Position numbers and translations under genes: made by a program. DNA of 64,000 bases from NCBI RefSeq assembly GCF_029360585.1, contig NZ_JAQZSJ010000002.1, forward strand, positions 124,001 through 188,000, in the 5' to 3' direction. This DNA is from Cohnella caldifontis. Lineage in GTDB: Bacteria; Bacillota; Bacilli; Paenibacillales; Paenibacillaceae. Below are positions 25,505 through 34,020 of this stretch, piece after piece. The notes beneath the pieces are model-generated. The model did not search any database. It saw only the letters and a list, made by a program, of their open reading frames with translations, and was not told where the DNA came from. The stretch's first letter is position 1. Each line of letters opens with the position of its first letter.

Positions 25505-27241
25505 TTAGATCAGCTCCTTGCAGGCTTTGTAGACTTCCGAAGGCAGGAACGGCGTGCCGTCGTATTTCAGGACGTTCTTGATTTTGTCGTGATAACCGAG
25601 GTTTTGCTTGATCAGGTTCGCGAGTTGACCGGTCGCGTTGTTCTCGAGCACCATGATTTGCTTGGCCGACTTGAGGTGCGGCTCCAAAAGCTCGCTCGGG
25701 AACGGGAACATCTGGCGGACCGTGACGTGCGCGGTTTTGACGCCGTCTTTCGTCAAGCGGGTGCGGGCTTCTTCGATCGTGCCGCCGGTGGAGCCCATGG
25801 CCACGATCAGGACATCCGCGTCTTTCTGCTCGGCGTGTACCTTCACCGCGTTCGTGACGCGCAGGTTTTTGATTTTGTTCAACCGCTTATCCATCATTTT
25901 CGCGCGGTTCACGGCGCTCTCGGAAGGACGGCCTTCCTGGTCGTGCTCGACGCCCGTCACGTGGTGGATGCCGTTTTTCATACCCGGCAGCACGCGAGGG
26001 GAGACGCCGTTTTCCGTGAGTTCGTACCTCTTGAACATGCGGTGTTCTTCCAGCGGAGGCAGCTCGCCTTCCACCAGCTTGCCGCGGTTGATGCGGACCG
26101 AATCGTAATCCAGCACGTCGCAGGATTGTTTGCCCAGCGAAAGCTGCAGGTCGGTGGCGACGATAACCGGAATTTGGTACTCCTCCGCTACGTTGAATGC
26201 TTCAACCATGTCATAGAAGCATTCCTCGATCGTGCTCGGCGCGACGACCAGTTTCGGAATCTCGCCGTGCGTACCGTAGATCAGCGCGTTGATGTCGGAC
26301 TGCTCTTGCTTGGTCGGCAAGCCCGTGGAAGGACCGCCGCGCTGCGTGTCGACGATGACGAGCGGCGTCTCGGTCATGCCGGACAAGCCGATCGCTTCCA
26401 TCATGAGCGACAGGCCCGGACCGGCCGAAGCCGTCATCGTGCGCACGCCGGCATAGTTGGCGCCGATGGCCATCGTGGCCGCGGCGATTTCGTCTTCGGT
26501 CTGGACGACCGTGCCGCCGAACTTCGGCAGTTTCTTGATCAAATATTCCATGATTTCGGATGCCGGGGTAATCGGGTAAGCGGACATGAGACGGCAACCG
26601 CCGGCAATGGCGCCTAACCCGATCGCTTCGTTGCCGATCATGAACAGCTTCTGCACGCCGTCGGCCGGTTCGAGCTTGAATTCTTCCAGCGGGCCGCCGG
26701 CTTGCTCCAGCACGAATTCGGCGCCGCGGCGGACCGCCTCGACGTTCTTCTCGACGATGGCGGGGCCTTTGCGGCCGAACTCTTCCTCTACCGCTTTATT
26801 GAAGACCTCAAGCGGCAACCCGAGCAGTGCCCAGGATGCGCCCGAAGCCACCATGTTCTTCATCAGGGAAGTGCCGAGCTCTTCCGCGATCGCCGTAATC
26901 GGCACGGCGAACAAGCGGGCCGATACGCCTTCCGGAACGGTCGGCGAAAACTTCGCGTCGGCTACGATGACGCCGCCCTCGCGGAGCTCTTTGGCGTTCA
27001 AGTCGATGGTTTCCTGATCGAACGCGACCAGTATGTCCAAGTCGTCCGAGATCGCGCGAATCGGGCTCGTGCTGATGCGAATTTTGTTATTCGTATGACC
27101 GCCCTTGATCCGCGAGGAAAAGTGACGGTACCCGTACAGGTAGTAGCCCAGCCGGTTCAGCGCGGTGGAGAAAATCCGGTCGGTGGACTCCACGCCCTCC
27201 CCTTGCTGGCCGCCAATTTTCCATGACAATTGACTGATCAC
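25505..27241 (-). CDS. korA: 2-oxoacid:ferredoxin oxidoreductase, gamma-alpha subunit
   Basis: About 578 residues. The gamma domain comes first (WKIGGQQGEGVESTDRIF, GYRHFSSRIKGGHTNNKIR). The alpha domain follows with AYPITPASEIMEYL and STGLPTKQEQSD, and a C-terminal segment GSTGGTIEEARTRL. The GTG at 27241 is chosen because GAGGAG ends 9 nt upstream, and the resulting ISQLSWKIGGQ start matches Paenibacillus relatives. The ATG at 27250 touches the Shine-Dalgarno sequence. It forms an operon with korB. Confidence 0.92.
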   Translation of the reverse strand: MISQLSWKIGGQQGEGVESTDRIFSTALNRLGYYLYGYRHFSSRIKGGHTNNKIRISTSPIRAISDDLDILVAFDQETIDLNAKELREGGVIVADAKFSPTVPEGVSARLFAVPITAIAEELGTSLMKNMVASGASWALLGLPLEVFNKAVEEEFGRKGPAIVEKNVEAVRRGAEFVLEQAGGPLEEFKLEPADGVQKLFMIGNEAIGLGAIAGGCRLMSAYPITPASEIMEYLIKKLPKFGGTVVQTEDEIAAATMAIGANYAGVRTMTASAGPGLSLMMEAIGLSGMTETPLVIVDTQRGGPSTGLPTKQEQSDINALIYGTHGEIPKLVVAPSTIEECFYDMVEAFNVAEEYQIPVIVATDLQLSLGKQSCDVLDYDSVRINRGKLVEGELPPLEEHRMFKRYELTENGVSPRVLPGMKNGIHHVTGVEHDQEGRPSESAVNRAKMMDKRLNKIKNLRVTNAVKVHAEQKDADVLIVAMGSTGGTIEEARTRLTKDGVKTAHVTVRQMFPFPSELLEPHLKSAKQIMVLENNATGQLANLIKQNLGYHDKIKNVLKYDGTPFLPSEVYKACKELI

Positions 27242-27324
27242 AGTGCCCATCTCCTCATCATCTTCAGTAGATGTTTCGACAATTCCAGACGCAAGGCAAT
27301 TTTTACATTCCTTTAACCAAATAA

Positions 27325-27353
27325 ATTTTATGACTTGGTCTTATAAAAAGCAA
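27325..27353 (-). promoter_or_regulatory. Promoter of korAB
   Basis: Minus-strand -35 TTGCTT, 17-nt spacer, -10 TAAAAT. About 75 nt of leader follows. Confidence 0.65.
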
Positions 27354-27430
27354 TATTAAACGAGGAGATGGATAGATAGTTCTTTTCGATGGAATCGATC
27401 TCGCAAAGAGAACGATGTCAGGTCGACAAT

Positions 27431-28366
27431 TCAATTTCGGAGATTTTTTCGCAAAAAACGGTAGGCGTTTCCTTCTAGAAACCCCCGCACCGCCGCGTCG
27501 GGATACCGTTTGCTTAAGGCTTCGGCCAAATTGGGATACTGGCCGGGGTGGGCCAAACCGCTCGGATGTCGGTCGATTCCGTCGAAATCCGATCCGAAGG
27601 CGAGATGGGCCGCTCCGCCGAGCGAACAGATATGTTCGACATGCCGGAGTATGTCGGCAATGGAAGCCGGTTCCCGGTTCGCGAGAAACCAAGGAACGAA
27701 CGTGACCCCGATCAATCCGTCGACCGCGATCAGCGCCCGGATTTGGTCGTCGGTCAAATTGCGGGGATGGGAGGTCACCGCGCGGGCGTTGGAATGCGAC
27801 GCGAAAAACGGCCGGGCCGCTAAATCCGCCAAATCCCAAAATCCCCGCTCCGAGAGATGGGATACATCGATCAGGATTCCCAAACTTTCGCATTCGCGAA
27901 CGAGCTGCCGTCCGGCTCCCGTCAACCCGCCGCCCCGCGGCTCCATCGCCCCGTCGCAGGCCCAATTGGCATGGTTCCAAGTCGGTCCCAATAGCCGCAA
28001 TCCCATCCGGTGCAGCAGGCGAAGCGCCCACAGCTTCCCTTGCAGCCCGTCAACGCCTTCCAGCGAGAGGAGCGCTCCGATCCTGCCGGACGACCGGGCG
28101 GCGTCCAGATCGGAAACCCGCAGGATCGGCATCAGGTCCGGGTGCGCAAGCACGCCGGAGTCATACAGTTCAATCCCGCGGAAGAGGGATTCGGGATCGG
28201 CGGGAACCGAATCGGGCAGGAAGAGCGGGAACACCTGAAGCGCCACGCCTCCTTCCTTCAGTCTCTGCACGGTGACGTCGAGGCGGTCATCCGGCTTCAG
28301 CAGGCTGAGTCCCGGATGAACCAGCATTTTGCAGATCACGTCGGCATGAAAATCCACGATCCCCAC
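27431..28366 (-). CDS. Membrane dipeptidase family (peptidase M19)
   Basis: 311 residues, amidohydrolase-type barrel. Zinc ligands visible: HxD in VDFHADVICKML, Glu in GALLSLEGVDGL, and His in LIDVSHLSERGFWDL and FFASHSNARAV. A downstream Asp is in LAFGSDFDGIDRHP. M19 enzymes hydrolyse dipeptides, often with D-residues. No signal peptide, so cytosolic. The start is preceded by the dispersed hairpin-SD cassette (two hairpins). Likely transcribed by read-through from spoVS or from an unseen promoter. Confidence 0.9.
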   Translation of the reverse strand: MGIVDFHADVICKMLVHPGLSLLKPDDRLDVTVQRLKEGGVALQVFPLFLPDSVPADPESLFRGIELYDSGVLAHPDLMPILRVSDLDAARSSGRIGALLSLEGVDGLQGKLWALRLLHRMGLRLLGPTWNHANWACDGAMEPRGGGLTGAGRQLVRECESLGILIDVSHLSERGFWDLADLAARPFFASHSNARAVTSHPRNLTDDQIRALIAVDGLIGVTFVPWFLANREPASIADILRHVEHICSLGGAAHLAFGSDFDGIDRHPSGLAHPGQYPNLAEALSKRYPDAAVRGFLEGNAYRFLRKNLRN

Positions 28367-28372
28367 GGTATC

Positions 28373-28452
28373 CCTCCTTTAATCGGGAGTTTGACGGAGT
28401 CAAACTCTCTCCGACTACGCTAATCGGGAGTTTGACGGAGTCAAACTCTCCC
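28373..28452 (-). repeat. Dispersed hairpin-SD cassette, copies b1 and b2 (before dipeptidase)
   Basis: Two copies (28381-28415 and 28421-28452). Each has a GAGTTTGAC-NNN-GTCAAACTC stem and CCCGAT. Only the one nearer the gene is followed, 3 nt later, by AGGAGG. Confidence 0.85.
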
Positions 28453-28468
28453 TGGTCTCGCGCAAAAC

Positions 28469-28544
28469 AAAAAAACCTGTCCTGCGTCCCCCCATCATCT
28501 TTCGCGGCTTGCGGCCGCGGATGAAGGGTCGGAACGCCGGCAGG
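28469..28544 (-). terminator. Large hairpin terminator after spoVS
   Basis: Outer CCTG/CAGG and CGTTCC/GGGACG pairing encloses CATC-CGCGGC-CGCAA-GCCGCG-AAA-GATG. It ends in T7 on the minus strand. Unusually long for a terminator, about 70 nt. Confidence 0.7.
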
Positions 28545-28581
28545 TCGATTCGGTTCAGATTTCCGCGTGACTGGCGGCGGG

Positions 28582-28842
28582 TTATCGAGGTTCGACGATC
28601 AGCTTGATGGCCGTTCTGTCCTCGCCGTCGATCACGATATCCGTAAAAGCCGGGATGCAGATGAGATCCACGCCGCTCGGCGCCACGAACCCGCGGGCGA
28701 TCGCGACGGCTTTGATCGCCTGGTTCAGGGCGCCGGCTCCGATTGCCTGAAGTTCGGCGTTTCCGCGTTCGCGCAATACGCCGGCCAGTGCGCCTGCTAC
28801 GGAGTTTGGATTGGATTTTGCGGAGACCTTCAGAACGTCCAT
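28582..28842 (-). CDS. spoVS: Stage V sporulation protein S
   Basis: 86 residues, exactly the usual SpoVS length, beginning MDVLKVSAKSNPNSVAGALA, with GNAELQAIGAGALNQAIKAV and FTDIVIDGEDRTAIKLIVEP. It is an Alba-like small protein needed for spore coat assembly, and its loss in B. subtilis affects sporulation timing. ATG at 28842 follows GAGGAGG by 7 nt. A 36-nt in-frame upstream extension lacks any Shine-Dalgarno sequence. It sits downstream of ymdB, as in B. subtilis. Confidence 0.96.
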   Translation of the reverse strand: MDVLKVSAKSNPNSVAGALAGVLRERGNAELQAIGAGALNQAIKAVAIARGFVAPSGVDLICIPAFTDIVIDGEDRTAIKLIVEPR

Positions 28843-28945
28843 GTCCAGTACCTCCTCAAAGGGACAACCGATCTTCATGCGGGCATGATCATACCGGCTG
28901 TGAAGGAATCATTGGAATCAAAGGATAGGCTCACTAACGGATATT

Positions 28946-28971
28946 ATTCGGTGAGCCGGATGAAAATTCCT
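28946..28971 (-). promoter_or_regulatory. Sigma-H-type promoter of spoVS
   Basis: Minus strand AGGAATT, 14 nt, CGAAT. This fits the sigma-H consensus (AGGAWWT, N12-14, RGAAT) except the first -10 base. spoVS is sigma-H dependent in B. subtilis. A GGCTCAC/GTGAGCC inverted repeat flanks the -10 (28928-28957). Confidence 0.6.
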
Positions 28972-29000
28972 TCTTTCCCAATCCCTTGAGAAGGGGAATT
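28961..29000 (-). terminator. Weak terminator of ymdB
   Basis: AATTCC-TTCT/AGAAGGAATT stem with a two-base bulge, followed by TTTT on the minus strand, just after the ymdB stop. It overlaps the spoVS -35. Confidence 0.45.
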
Positions 29001-29018
29001 GCAGAAATTTTTTGAAAA

Positions 29019-29813
29019 TTAGACGGCGATCCAGGAATCCTCGTCCATTCGGATCAATTCGACTTTGGACGCATGCCCGGTGGCTTCGTCGATCTCCGTG
29101 AACACCCCGTTCAGCGCCCATTTTCCCTCGGCCACCGTAAAACGCGAAGGAAGCCCCGTCACGAATTTGCGGATGACGCTTTCCCTCTCCATGCCCAGAA
29201 CGCCGTCGCGGGGGCCGGTCATGCCGGCGTCCGTCACGTAAGCGGTACCTTCCGGCAAAATCCGATGATCGTGCGTCTGTACGTGCGTATGGGTGCCGAC
29301 GACGAGCGAGGCGCGGCCGTCCAAATACCAGCCCATCGCGATTTTTTCGCTGGTCGCTTCCGCGTGGAAGTCGACCAGGACGCATTTGGTCCGCTTGCGC
29401 AACTCGGCCAGCACCTCGTCCGCGGTACGGAACGGACAGTCCGCCGGCGGAAGGAACGTACGCCCGATCAAATTCAGGACGGCCAGTTCTTTGCCGTTCG
29501 CCTTGACGATCATGGCGCCTTTGCCGGGCGTTCCCGGTGGCAGATTGGCGGGACGGACCATTCTGGGCTCGTCGTCGATGAATTCGAAAATCTCGCGGTT
29601 ATCCCACGTATGATTGCCCATCGTGATCCCGTGGACGCCCCAGTCGTATAAATCGCGGGCGATGGCGGCGTTGATGCCCCGGCCTCCCGCGGCGTTTTCC
29701 CCGTTGGCGATGATGAGGTGCGGGCGGTACTTCTCTTGAATCCACGGAAGGAGCCGTTTGACCGTTTCCCTTCCGACGTTGCCCACGATATCCCCGATAA
29801 ACACGAGTCGCAT
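29019..29813 (-). CDS. ymdB: YmdB-type metallophosphoesterase (2',3'-cyclic nucleotide phosphodiesterase)
   Basis: 264 residues. Metal-binding sequence MRLVFIGDIVGNVGRETVK (D near residue 8), IIANGENAAGG, GNHTWDN, and the HTHVQTHD motif. In B. subtilis YmdB switches cells between motility and biofilm states and affects RNA levels together with neighbouring rny. ATG at 29813 follows AAGGAG by about 9 nt; a longer form would be 7 residues more. rny lies upstream by about 100 nt with its own terminator between them, so the two genes can be transcribed separately. Confidence 0.93.
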   Translation of the reverse strand: MRLVFIGDIVGNVGRETVKRLLPWIQEKYRPHLIIANGENAAGGRGINAAIARDLYDWGVHGITMGNHTWDNREIFEFIDDEPRMVRPANLPPGTPGKGAMIVKANGKELAVLNLIGRTFLPPADCPFRTADEVLAELRKRTKCVLVDFHAEATSEKIAMGWYLDGRASLVVGTHTHVQTHDHRILPEGTAYVTDAGMTGPRDGVLGMERESVIRKFVTGLPSRFTVAEGKWALNGVFTEIDEATGHASKVELIRMDEDSWIAV

Positions 29814-29846
29814 GCTGCTTTCTCCTTTTTCCATCCGATCCTGCAG

Positions 29847-29885
29847 GGTGAAAAGAAAAGTGGCTGCATTTTTGCGCAGCCACTT
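29847..29885 (-). terminator. Terminator of rny
   Basis: AAGTGGCTGC/GCAGCCACTT, 8-nt loop, then TTTCTTTT on the minus strand. Confidence 0.85.
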
Positions 29886-29911
29886 CTCAGCATTCCCTTC
29901 GCCGGCGGATC

Positions 29912-31453
29912 TTATTTCGCGTATTCGACGGCGCGCGTTTCGCGGATTACGGTGACCTTGATATGGCCCGGATAATCCAGCTCGCTTTCGATTTTCTTCG
30001 TGATGTCCCGTGCCAGGCGGAACGCTTCGGTATCGTCGATCTTCTCCGGCTGTACCATGACGCGGACTTCGCGGCCCGCTTGGATCGCGTAAGATTTCTC
30101 CACGCCATCGAACGATTCGGAGATCGCCTCCAGCTTCTCCAAGCGCTTGATGTACGTCTCCAGCGTCTCGCGGCGAGCGCCCGGACGGGCCGCGCTGAGC
30201 GCGTCGGCGGCGCCGACCAGCATCGCGATGACCGATGTCGGCTCCACGTCGCCGTGGTGGGAATGGATGCTGTTGATGACGACCGGATGTTCCTTGTACT
30301 TCTTGGCCAATTCCACGCCGATCTCGACATGCGAACCTTCCACTTCGTGGTCGAGCGCTTTGCCGATATCGTGCAGCAAGCCGGCGCGTTTGGCCAGCGA
30401 TACGTCTTCTCCCAGTTCGGCTGCCATCAAACCGGTCAGATAAGCCACTTCCATCGAGTGCTTCAGCACGTTCTGACCGTAGCTCGTCCGGAATTTCAGG
30501 CGTCCCAGGATTTTGATCAGATCCGGATGCAGGCCGTGCACGCCGACCTCGAAGGTCGCCTGTTCGCCGTATTCCCGGATCCGTTCGTCCACTTCCTTGC
30601 GGGATTTCTCCACCATTTCCTCGATGCGGGCGGGATGAATGCGTCCGTCCGCCACCAGTCTCTCCAGCGAAGTTCTCGCGATTTCGCGGCGGATGGGGTC
30701 GAAGCCCGACAGGATGACCGCTTCCGGCGTATCGTCGATGATGAGATCGATCCCCGTCAACGTTTCGAGCGCCCGGATGTTGCGGCCTTCGCGTCCGATA
30801 ATGCGGCCCTTCATCTCTTCGTTCGGCAGCGATACGACGGAGACCGTCGTCTCTGCCACGTGATCGGCCGCGCAGCGCTGAATCGCCAGGGAGATGATGT
30901 CCCGAGCCTTCTTATCGGCTTCTTGCTTGGCTTCTTGTTCGATATCCTTGATCAGCTGCGCGGTTTCGACGCGCACTTCCTGTTCGACCGTAGACAGGAT
31001 CAGCTGCTTCGCTTCCTCCGTCGAGAGGTTGGAAATGCGTTCGAGTTCCGCGATCTGACGTTTGTAAAGGATTTCGACTTGTTCTTGGGTTTCCTCGACT
31101 CGTTTCTCCTTGTTGGCGACTTGCTCCTCTTTGCGTTCCAACGCTTCCAACTTCCGATCGAGCGACTCTTCCTTCGAGAGCAGCCGCCTTTCCTGGCGTT
31201 GAATTTCGTTCCGGCGTTCGCGAATATCGCGTTCCGCTTCGTTACGGAGCTTGTGCACCTCGTCTTTGGCTTCCAGCACCGTCTCTTTCCGAATCGCGTC
31301 CGCGTCTTTCTTCGCGCTTTCGACGATCCGACGGGCTTCCTCATTGGCGCTGGAAATTTTCGCTTCCGCAATGGATTTGCGTACCACATAACCGATCCCA
31401 AAGAAAAGCGCGCCAACAACGAGAACGATCAAGACCCAGACCCATGGCTCCAT
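29912..31453 (-). CDS. rny: Ribonuclease Y
   Basis: 513 residues: one N-terminal transmembrane helix ([20 protein letters not shown]), a long coiled coil (about 30-200, Glu/Arg/Lys-rich), the KH domain [19 protein letters not shown] (about 225-245), then the HD domain with HSMEVAYL and [12 protein letters not shown]. It is the main membrane-anchored endoribonuclease initiating mRNA decay in Bacillota. ATG at 31453 follows GAGGAGGTGA. It sits with ymdB downstream and recX/recA upstream, as in B. subtilis. Confidence 0.97.
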   Translation of the reverse strand: MEPWVWVLIVLVVGALFFGIGYVVRKSIAEAKISSANEEARRIVESAKKDADAIRKETVLEAKDEVHKLRNEAERDIRERRNEIQRQERRLLSKEESLDRKLEALERKEEQVANKEKRVEETQEQVEILYKRQIAELERISNLSTEEAKQLILSTVEQEVRVETAQLIKDIEQEAKQEADKKARDIISLAIQRCAADHVAETTVSVVSLPNEEMKGRIIGREGRNIRALETLTGIDLIIDDTPEAVILSGFDPIRREIARTSLERLVADGRIHPARIEEMVEKSRKEVDERIREYGEQATFEVGVHGLHPDLIKILGRLKFRTSYGQNVLKHSMEVAYLTGLMAAELGEDVSLAKRAGLLHDIGKALDHEVEGSHVEIGVELAKKYKEHPVVINSIHSHHGDVEPTSVIAMLVGAADALSAARPGARRETLETYIKRLEKLEAISESFDGVEKSYAIQAGREVRVMVQPEKIDDTEAFRLARDITKKIESELDYPGHIKVTVIRETRAVEYAK

Positions 31454-31645
31454 GGTCTCACCTCCTCGTTGCATCACCAAGGCAAACGCTTGGGATACTT
31501 ATGAAGTTTTGTTTGCTTGCTTTGCCGGTTTCCAAACCGTTTGCGTTCTTCTTGGGCAAATGCCTAAAAAAGGGTCGAAAACACGCGTTCCGAATCATTT
31601 TTTGGAAGGAAAAAGGTTCGGAATGGGAAGATGGAATACAGGATC

Positions 31646-31675
31646 ATTGTATCTTTAGCCAAAATGAGTTGTCAA
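31646..31675 (-). promoter_or_regulatory. Sigma-A promoter of rny
   Basis: Minus strand TTGACA, 18 nt, TACAAT. It leaves about 185 nt of 5' leader, which holds a TTCCGAA/TTCGGAA inverted repeat (31592-31621). The rest of the 307-nt gap between recX and rny shows nothing else recognisable. Confidence 0.75.
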
Positions 31676-31760
31676 GCAACCGGGGGGGCGCCGCCGAACG
31701 TTGGAGGAACGCCGGGAAGGTCCCGTTTCGGCGCGGAGAGAGGGATTTGCGCGGGCTTGA

Positions 31761-32603
31761 TCAGTCCCAATCCTCGGTGAATTCCGCAAACTCGTCATCC
31801 GCGTTCCCTTCCCGTTCTTGGGATTCGGCAACCGCGCGTTCGACGGCGGACCGGACGACGGAGTTCGGATAACCTCTGCGCAGCAAAAACGCCGCGAGCT
31901 TCCGCTTGCGTTCCCGGGGATCCCCTTTGGTTTGCGGCCATTTTTTGCGGGCCAGCGCGTCGGCCGCTTCTTGCTCCACGCTCGTATCCAGCGCGTTCAG
32001 CGCCCGGTCGGCCTCCTCTTTGGCGATGCCCCGCTGCAGCAGCTCTTGGCGGATCAGCCTGCGGCCTTTGCGCTGGTTAGTTGCCTTTTGCTCCGTATAA
32101 CGGCGGGCGTACGCGGAGTCATCCAGCATCCGGCGAGCCTGCAGGCGTTCGATGCAGCTCTGGATGGCGTCCGTCTCGAATCCTTTGCGCTTGAGCGCTT
32201 CGGACAGTTCCCGGCTCGTCCGCGCCTTGCGCTCCAAAATCATCAAAGCGGCACGGTACGCCTCTTCGCGGGCCTCCTCGCGCTGAAGCCCTTCCCATTC
32301 TTCGGCCGACAATCGGCGTCCCTTGAGCAGGCGCAAAGATACCAACGTATCCTCATGCACCGTGATTACGGTTTCGGAGTCCGTTCCGGGAAGACGGCTC
32401 GAGGCGCCTTCGATCAACGCGTCGACTTCGTCGTGCCAATCCGCTTCCGTTCCGGTTATGTCGACAGCCCTTTCGGCCGCGTCCGGTTCATTTTCACCCA
32501 TTGTTCGCACTGCCACCCGATACATGCCCGGCTGTTTCGGATGCGCTTCCACCGCCACGACCTCGGCCTCCGCCCGGCCGGGCTTTCGATCATGGGCATC
32601 CAT
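31761..32603 (-). CDS. recX: RecX regulatory protein
   Basis: About 280 residues, all three RecX helical repeats present in the C-terminal part (LILERKARTSRELSEALKRKG; MLDDSAYARRYTEQKATNQRKG; IRQELLQRGIAKEEADRALN; FLLRRGYPNSVVRSAVE). RecX binds RecA filaments and limits recombination. The N-terminal 100 residues are longer than in many relatives. The ATG at 32603 follows AAAGGAGG by 9 nt. Placement next to recA fits its role, although a terminator separates them. Confidence 0.92.
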   Translation of the reverse strand: MDAHDRKPGRAEAEVVAVEAHPKQPGMYRVAVRTMGENEPDAAERAVDITGTEADWHDEVDALIEGASSRLPGTDSETVITVHEDTLVSLRLLKGRRLSAEEWEGLQREEAREEAYRAALMILERKARTSRELSEALKRKGFETDAIQSCIERLQARRMLDDSAYARRYTEQKATNQRKGRRLIRQELLQRGIAKEEADRALNALDTSVEQEAADALARKKWPQTKGDPRERKRKLAAFLLRRGYPNSVVRSAVERAVAESQEREGNADDEFAEFTEDWD

Positions 32604-32691
32604 CCGTTCGAGCCTCCTTTCCTTATCCCCCATGTGACGAACAGCTGCCGCTTATTCCGACTCTTTATGGGAGAGTCGCCGATATAACAAG

Positions 32692-32719
32692 AAAAAAGCG
32701 GCAGGGACGCTGCCGCTTT
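32692..32719 (-). terminator. Terminator between recA and recX
   Basis: AAAGCGGCAG/CTGCCGCTTT stem, loop CGTCC, followed by T7 on the minus strand. It may be partially bypassed to give recX. Confidence 0.85.
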
Positions 32720-32723
32720 CCGA

Positions 32724-33782
32724 TCATTCCCCGAATTCCGAATCCAGATCTTCTTCGTCGTCGTCGGCAGAGAACGCGGCCGCCTTCGCCGTGACATCCG
32801 CGCTCAGCGCGGATTCGCGGATCTGCTTCTCGATCTGCCAGCTGATGTCCGGATTGTCCTTGAGATATTGCTTGGCGTTCTCGCGGCCTTGGCCGAGCCG
32901 TTCGCCGTTGAAAGAGAACCAGGCACCGCTCTTCTGGACGATGTCCATCTCCACGCCGATGTCGATGATGCTGCCTTCTTTGGAGATGCCTTCGCCGTAC
33001 ATGATGTCCACTTCCGCTTGCTTAAACGGCGGAGCGACTTTGTTCTTCACGATCTTGATCCGGGTGCGGTTGCCGACGACGTCGTTGCCCTGCTTGAGGG
33101 ATTCTATGCGGCGGACGTCCAGCCGGACGCTGGCGTAGAATTTCAGGGCGCGTCCGCCGGGCGTCGTCTCCGGGTTGCCGAACATGACGCCGACCTTCTC
33201 GCGCAGCTGGTTGATGAAGATCGCGATCGCTTTCGACTTGCTGATCGCGCCGGACAGCTTGCGCATCGCCTGCGACATCAGGCGAGCCTGCAGGCCGACG
33301 AAAGAGTCTCCCATGTCGCCTTCGATTTCGGCTTTCGGCACGAGAGCCGCGACGGAGTCCACGACGATGATGTCGACGGCGCCGCTGCGCACCAGCGCTT
33401 CCGCGATTTCGAGCGCCTGCTCGCCGGTATCCGGCTGGGACAGGAGCAGTTCGTCGATATTGACGCCCAGCTTGCTGGCGTACAGCGGATCGAGCGCGTG
33501 CTCGGCGTCGATGAACGCCGCTTGGCCGCCCGCTTTCTGGACTTCGGCGATCGCATGCAGCGCGACCGTCGTTTTACCGGACGATTCCGGTCCGTACACT
33601 TCGATGATTCTCCCGCGCGGGAATCCGCCGATGCCCAGCGCGATATCCAGCGCGATCGAGCCGCTCGAGCAGGTCTCGACCTGCATCTGGGCGTTCTCTC
33701 CGAGCTTCATGATGGAGCCTTTACCGAACTGCTTCTCGATCTGGCGCAGGGCCATCTCCAATGCGGCGCGACGATCCGACAA
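32724..33782 (-). CDS. recA: Recombinase A
   Basis: 352 residues: [10 protein letters not shown], Walker [14 protein letters not shown] (about 66-73), Walker [11 protein letters not shown], loop L2 [19 protein letters not shown], and an acidic C-terminal tail ([13 protein letters not shown]). It binds single-stranded DNA for recombination and co-protease activity on LexA. TTG at 33782 ([10 protein letters not shown]) is preferred from homology and from GTGAGGAT about 9 nt upstream. A LexA box and sigma-A promoter are directly upstream, so it is SOS-regulated. The upstream neighbour cinA is separated by a long repeat array, not contiguous. Confidence 0.97.
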   Translation of the reverse strand: MSDRRAALEMALRQIEKQFGKGSIMKLGENAQMQVETCSSGSIALDIALGIGGFPRGRIIEVYGPESSGKTTVALHAIAEVQKAGGQAAFIDAEHALDPLYASKLGVNIDELLLSQPDTGEQALEIAEALVRSGAVDIIVVDSVAALVPKAEIEGDMGDSFVGLQARLMSQAMRKLSGAISKSKAIAIFINQLREKVGVMFGNPETTPGGRALKFYASVRLDVRRIESLKQGNDVVGNRTRIKIVKNKVAPPFKQAEVDIMYGEGISKEGSIIDIGVEMDIVQKSGAWFSFNGERLGQGRENAKQYLKDNPDISWQIEKQIRESALSADVTAKAAAFSADDDEEDLDSEFGE

Positions 33783-33815
33783 CACACCCACATCCTCACT
33801 CTTTTTATTGTAATC

Positions 33816-33844
33816 ATCATAGCCTTTTTTGAAGCGTTTGCCAA
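33816..33844 (-). promoter_or_regulatory. Sigma-A promoter of recA
   Basis: Minus strand TTGGCA, 17 nt, TATGAT, about 30 nt before the start codon. Confidence 0.75.
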
Positions 33845-33852
33845 GCATTTTG

Positions 33853-33866
33853 AGAACATTTGTTCG
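33853..33866 (-). promoter_or_regulatory. LexA (SOS) box of recA
   Basis: CGAACAAATGTTCT on the minus strand, matching the Gram-positive CGAACRNRYGTTYC box at nearly all positions. It lies 9 nt upstream of the -35. Confidence 0.85.
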
Positions 33867-33876
33867 CCGAATCTGC

Positions 33877-33916
33877 AAAAAAGAACCGCAGCAAAGTATT
33901 CTTCGCTACGGTTCTT
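33877..33916 (-). terminator. Terminator upstream of the recA promoter
   Basis: AAGAACCG ... CGGTTCTT with AGC/GCT inner pairing, then T6 on the minus strand. It would stop transcripts coming through the cinA-array region. Confidence 0.8.
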
Positions 33917-34020
33917 CCGCAACTTTCACCAAAAACTTTATCATATTGTCCGGGGATTGGCAATACTTTTCGCGAACTTTTACGTCCCTGCGGGACCGAT
34001 TGCGTCCCACTAGTCGCTCC

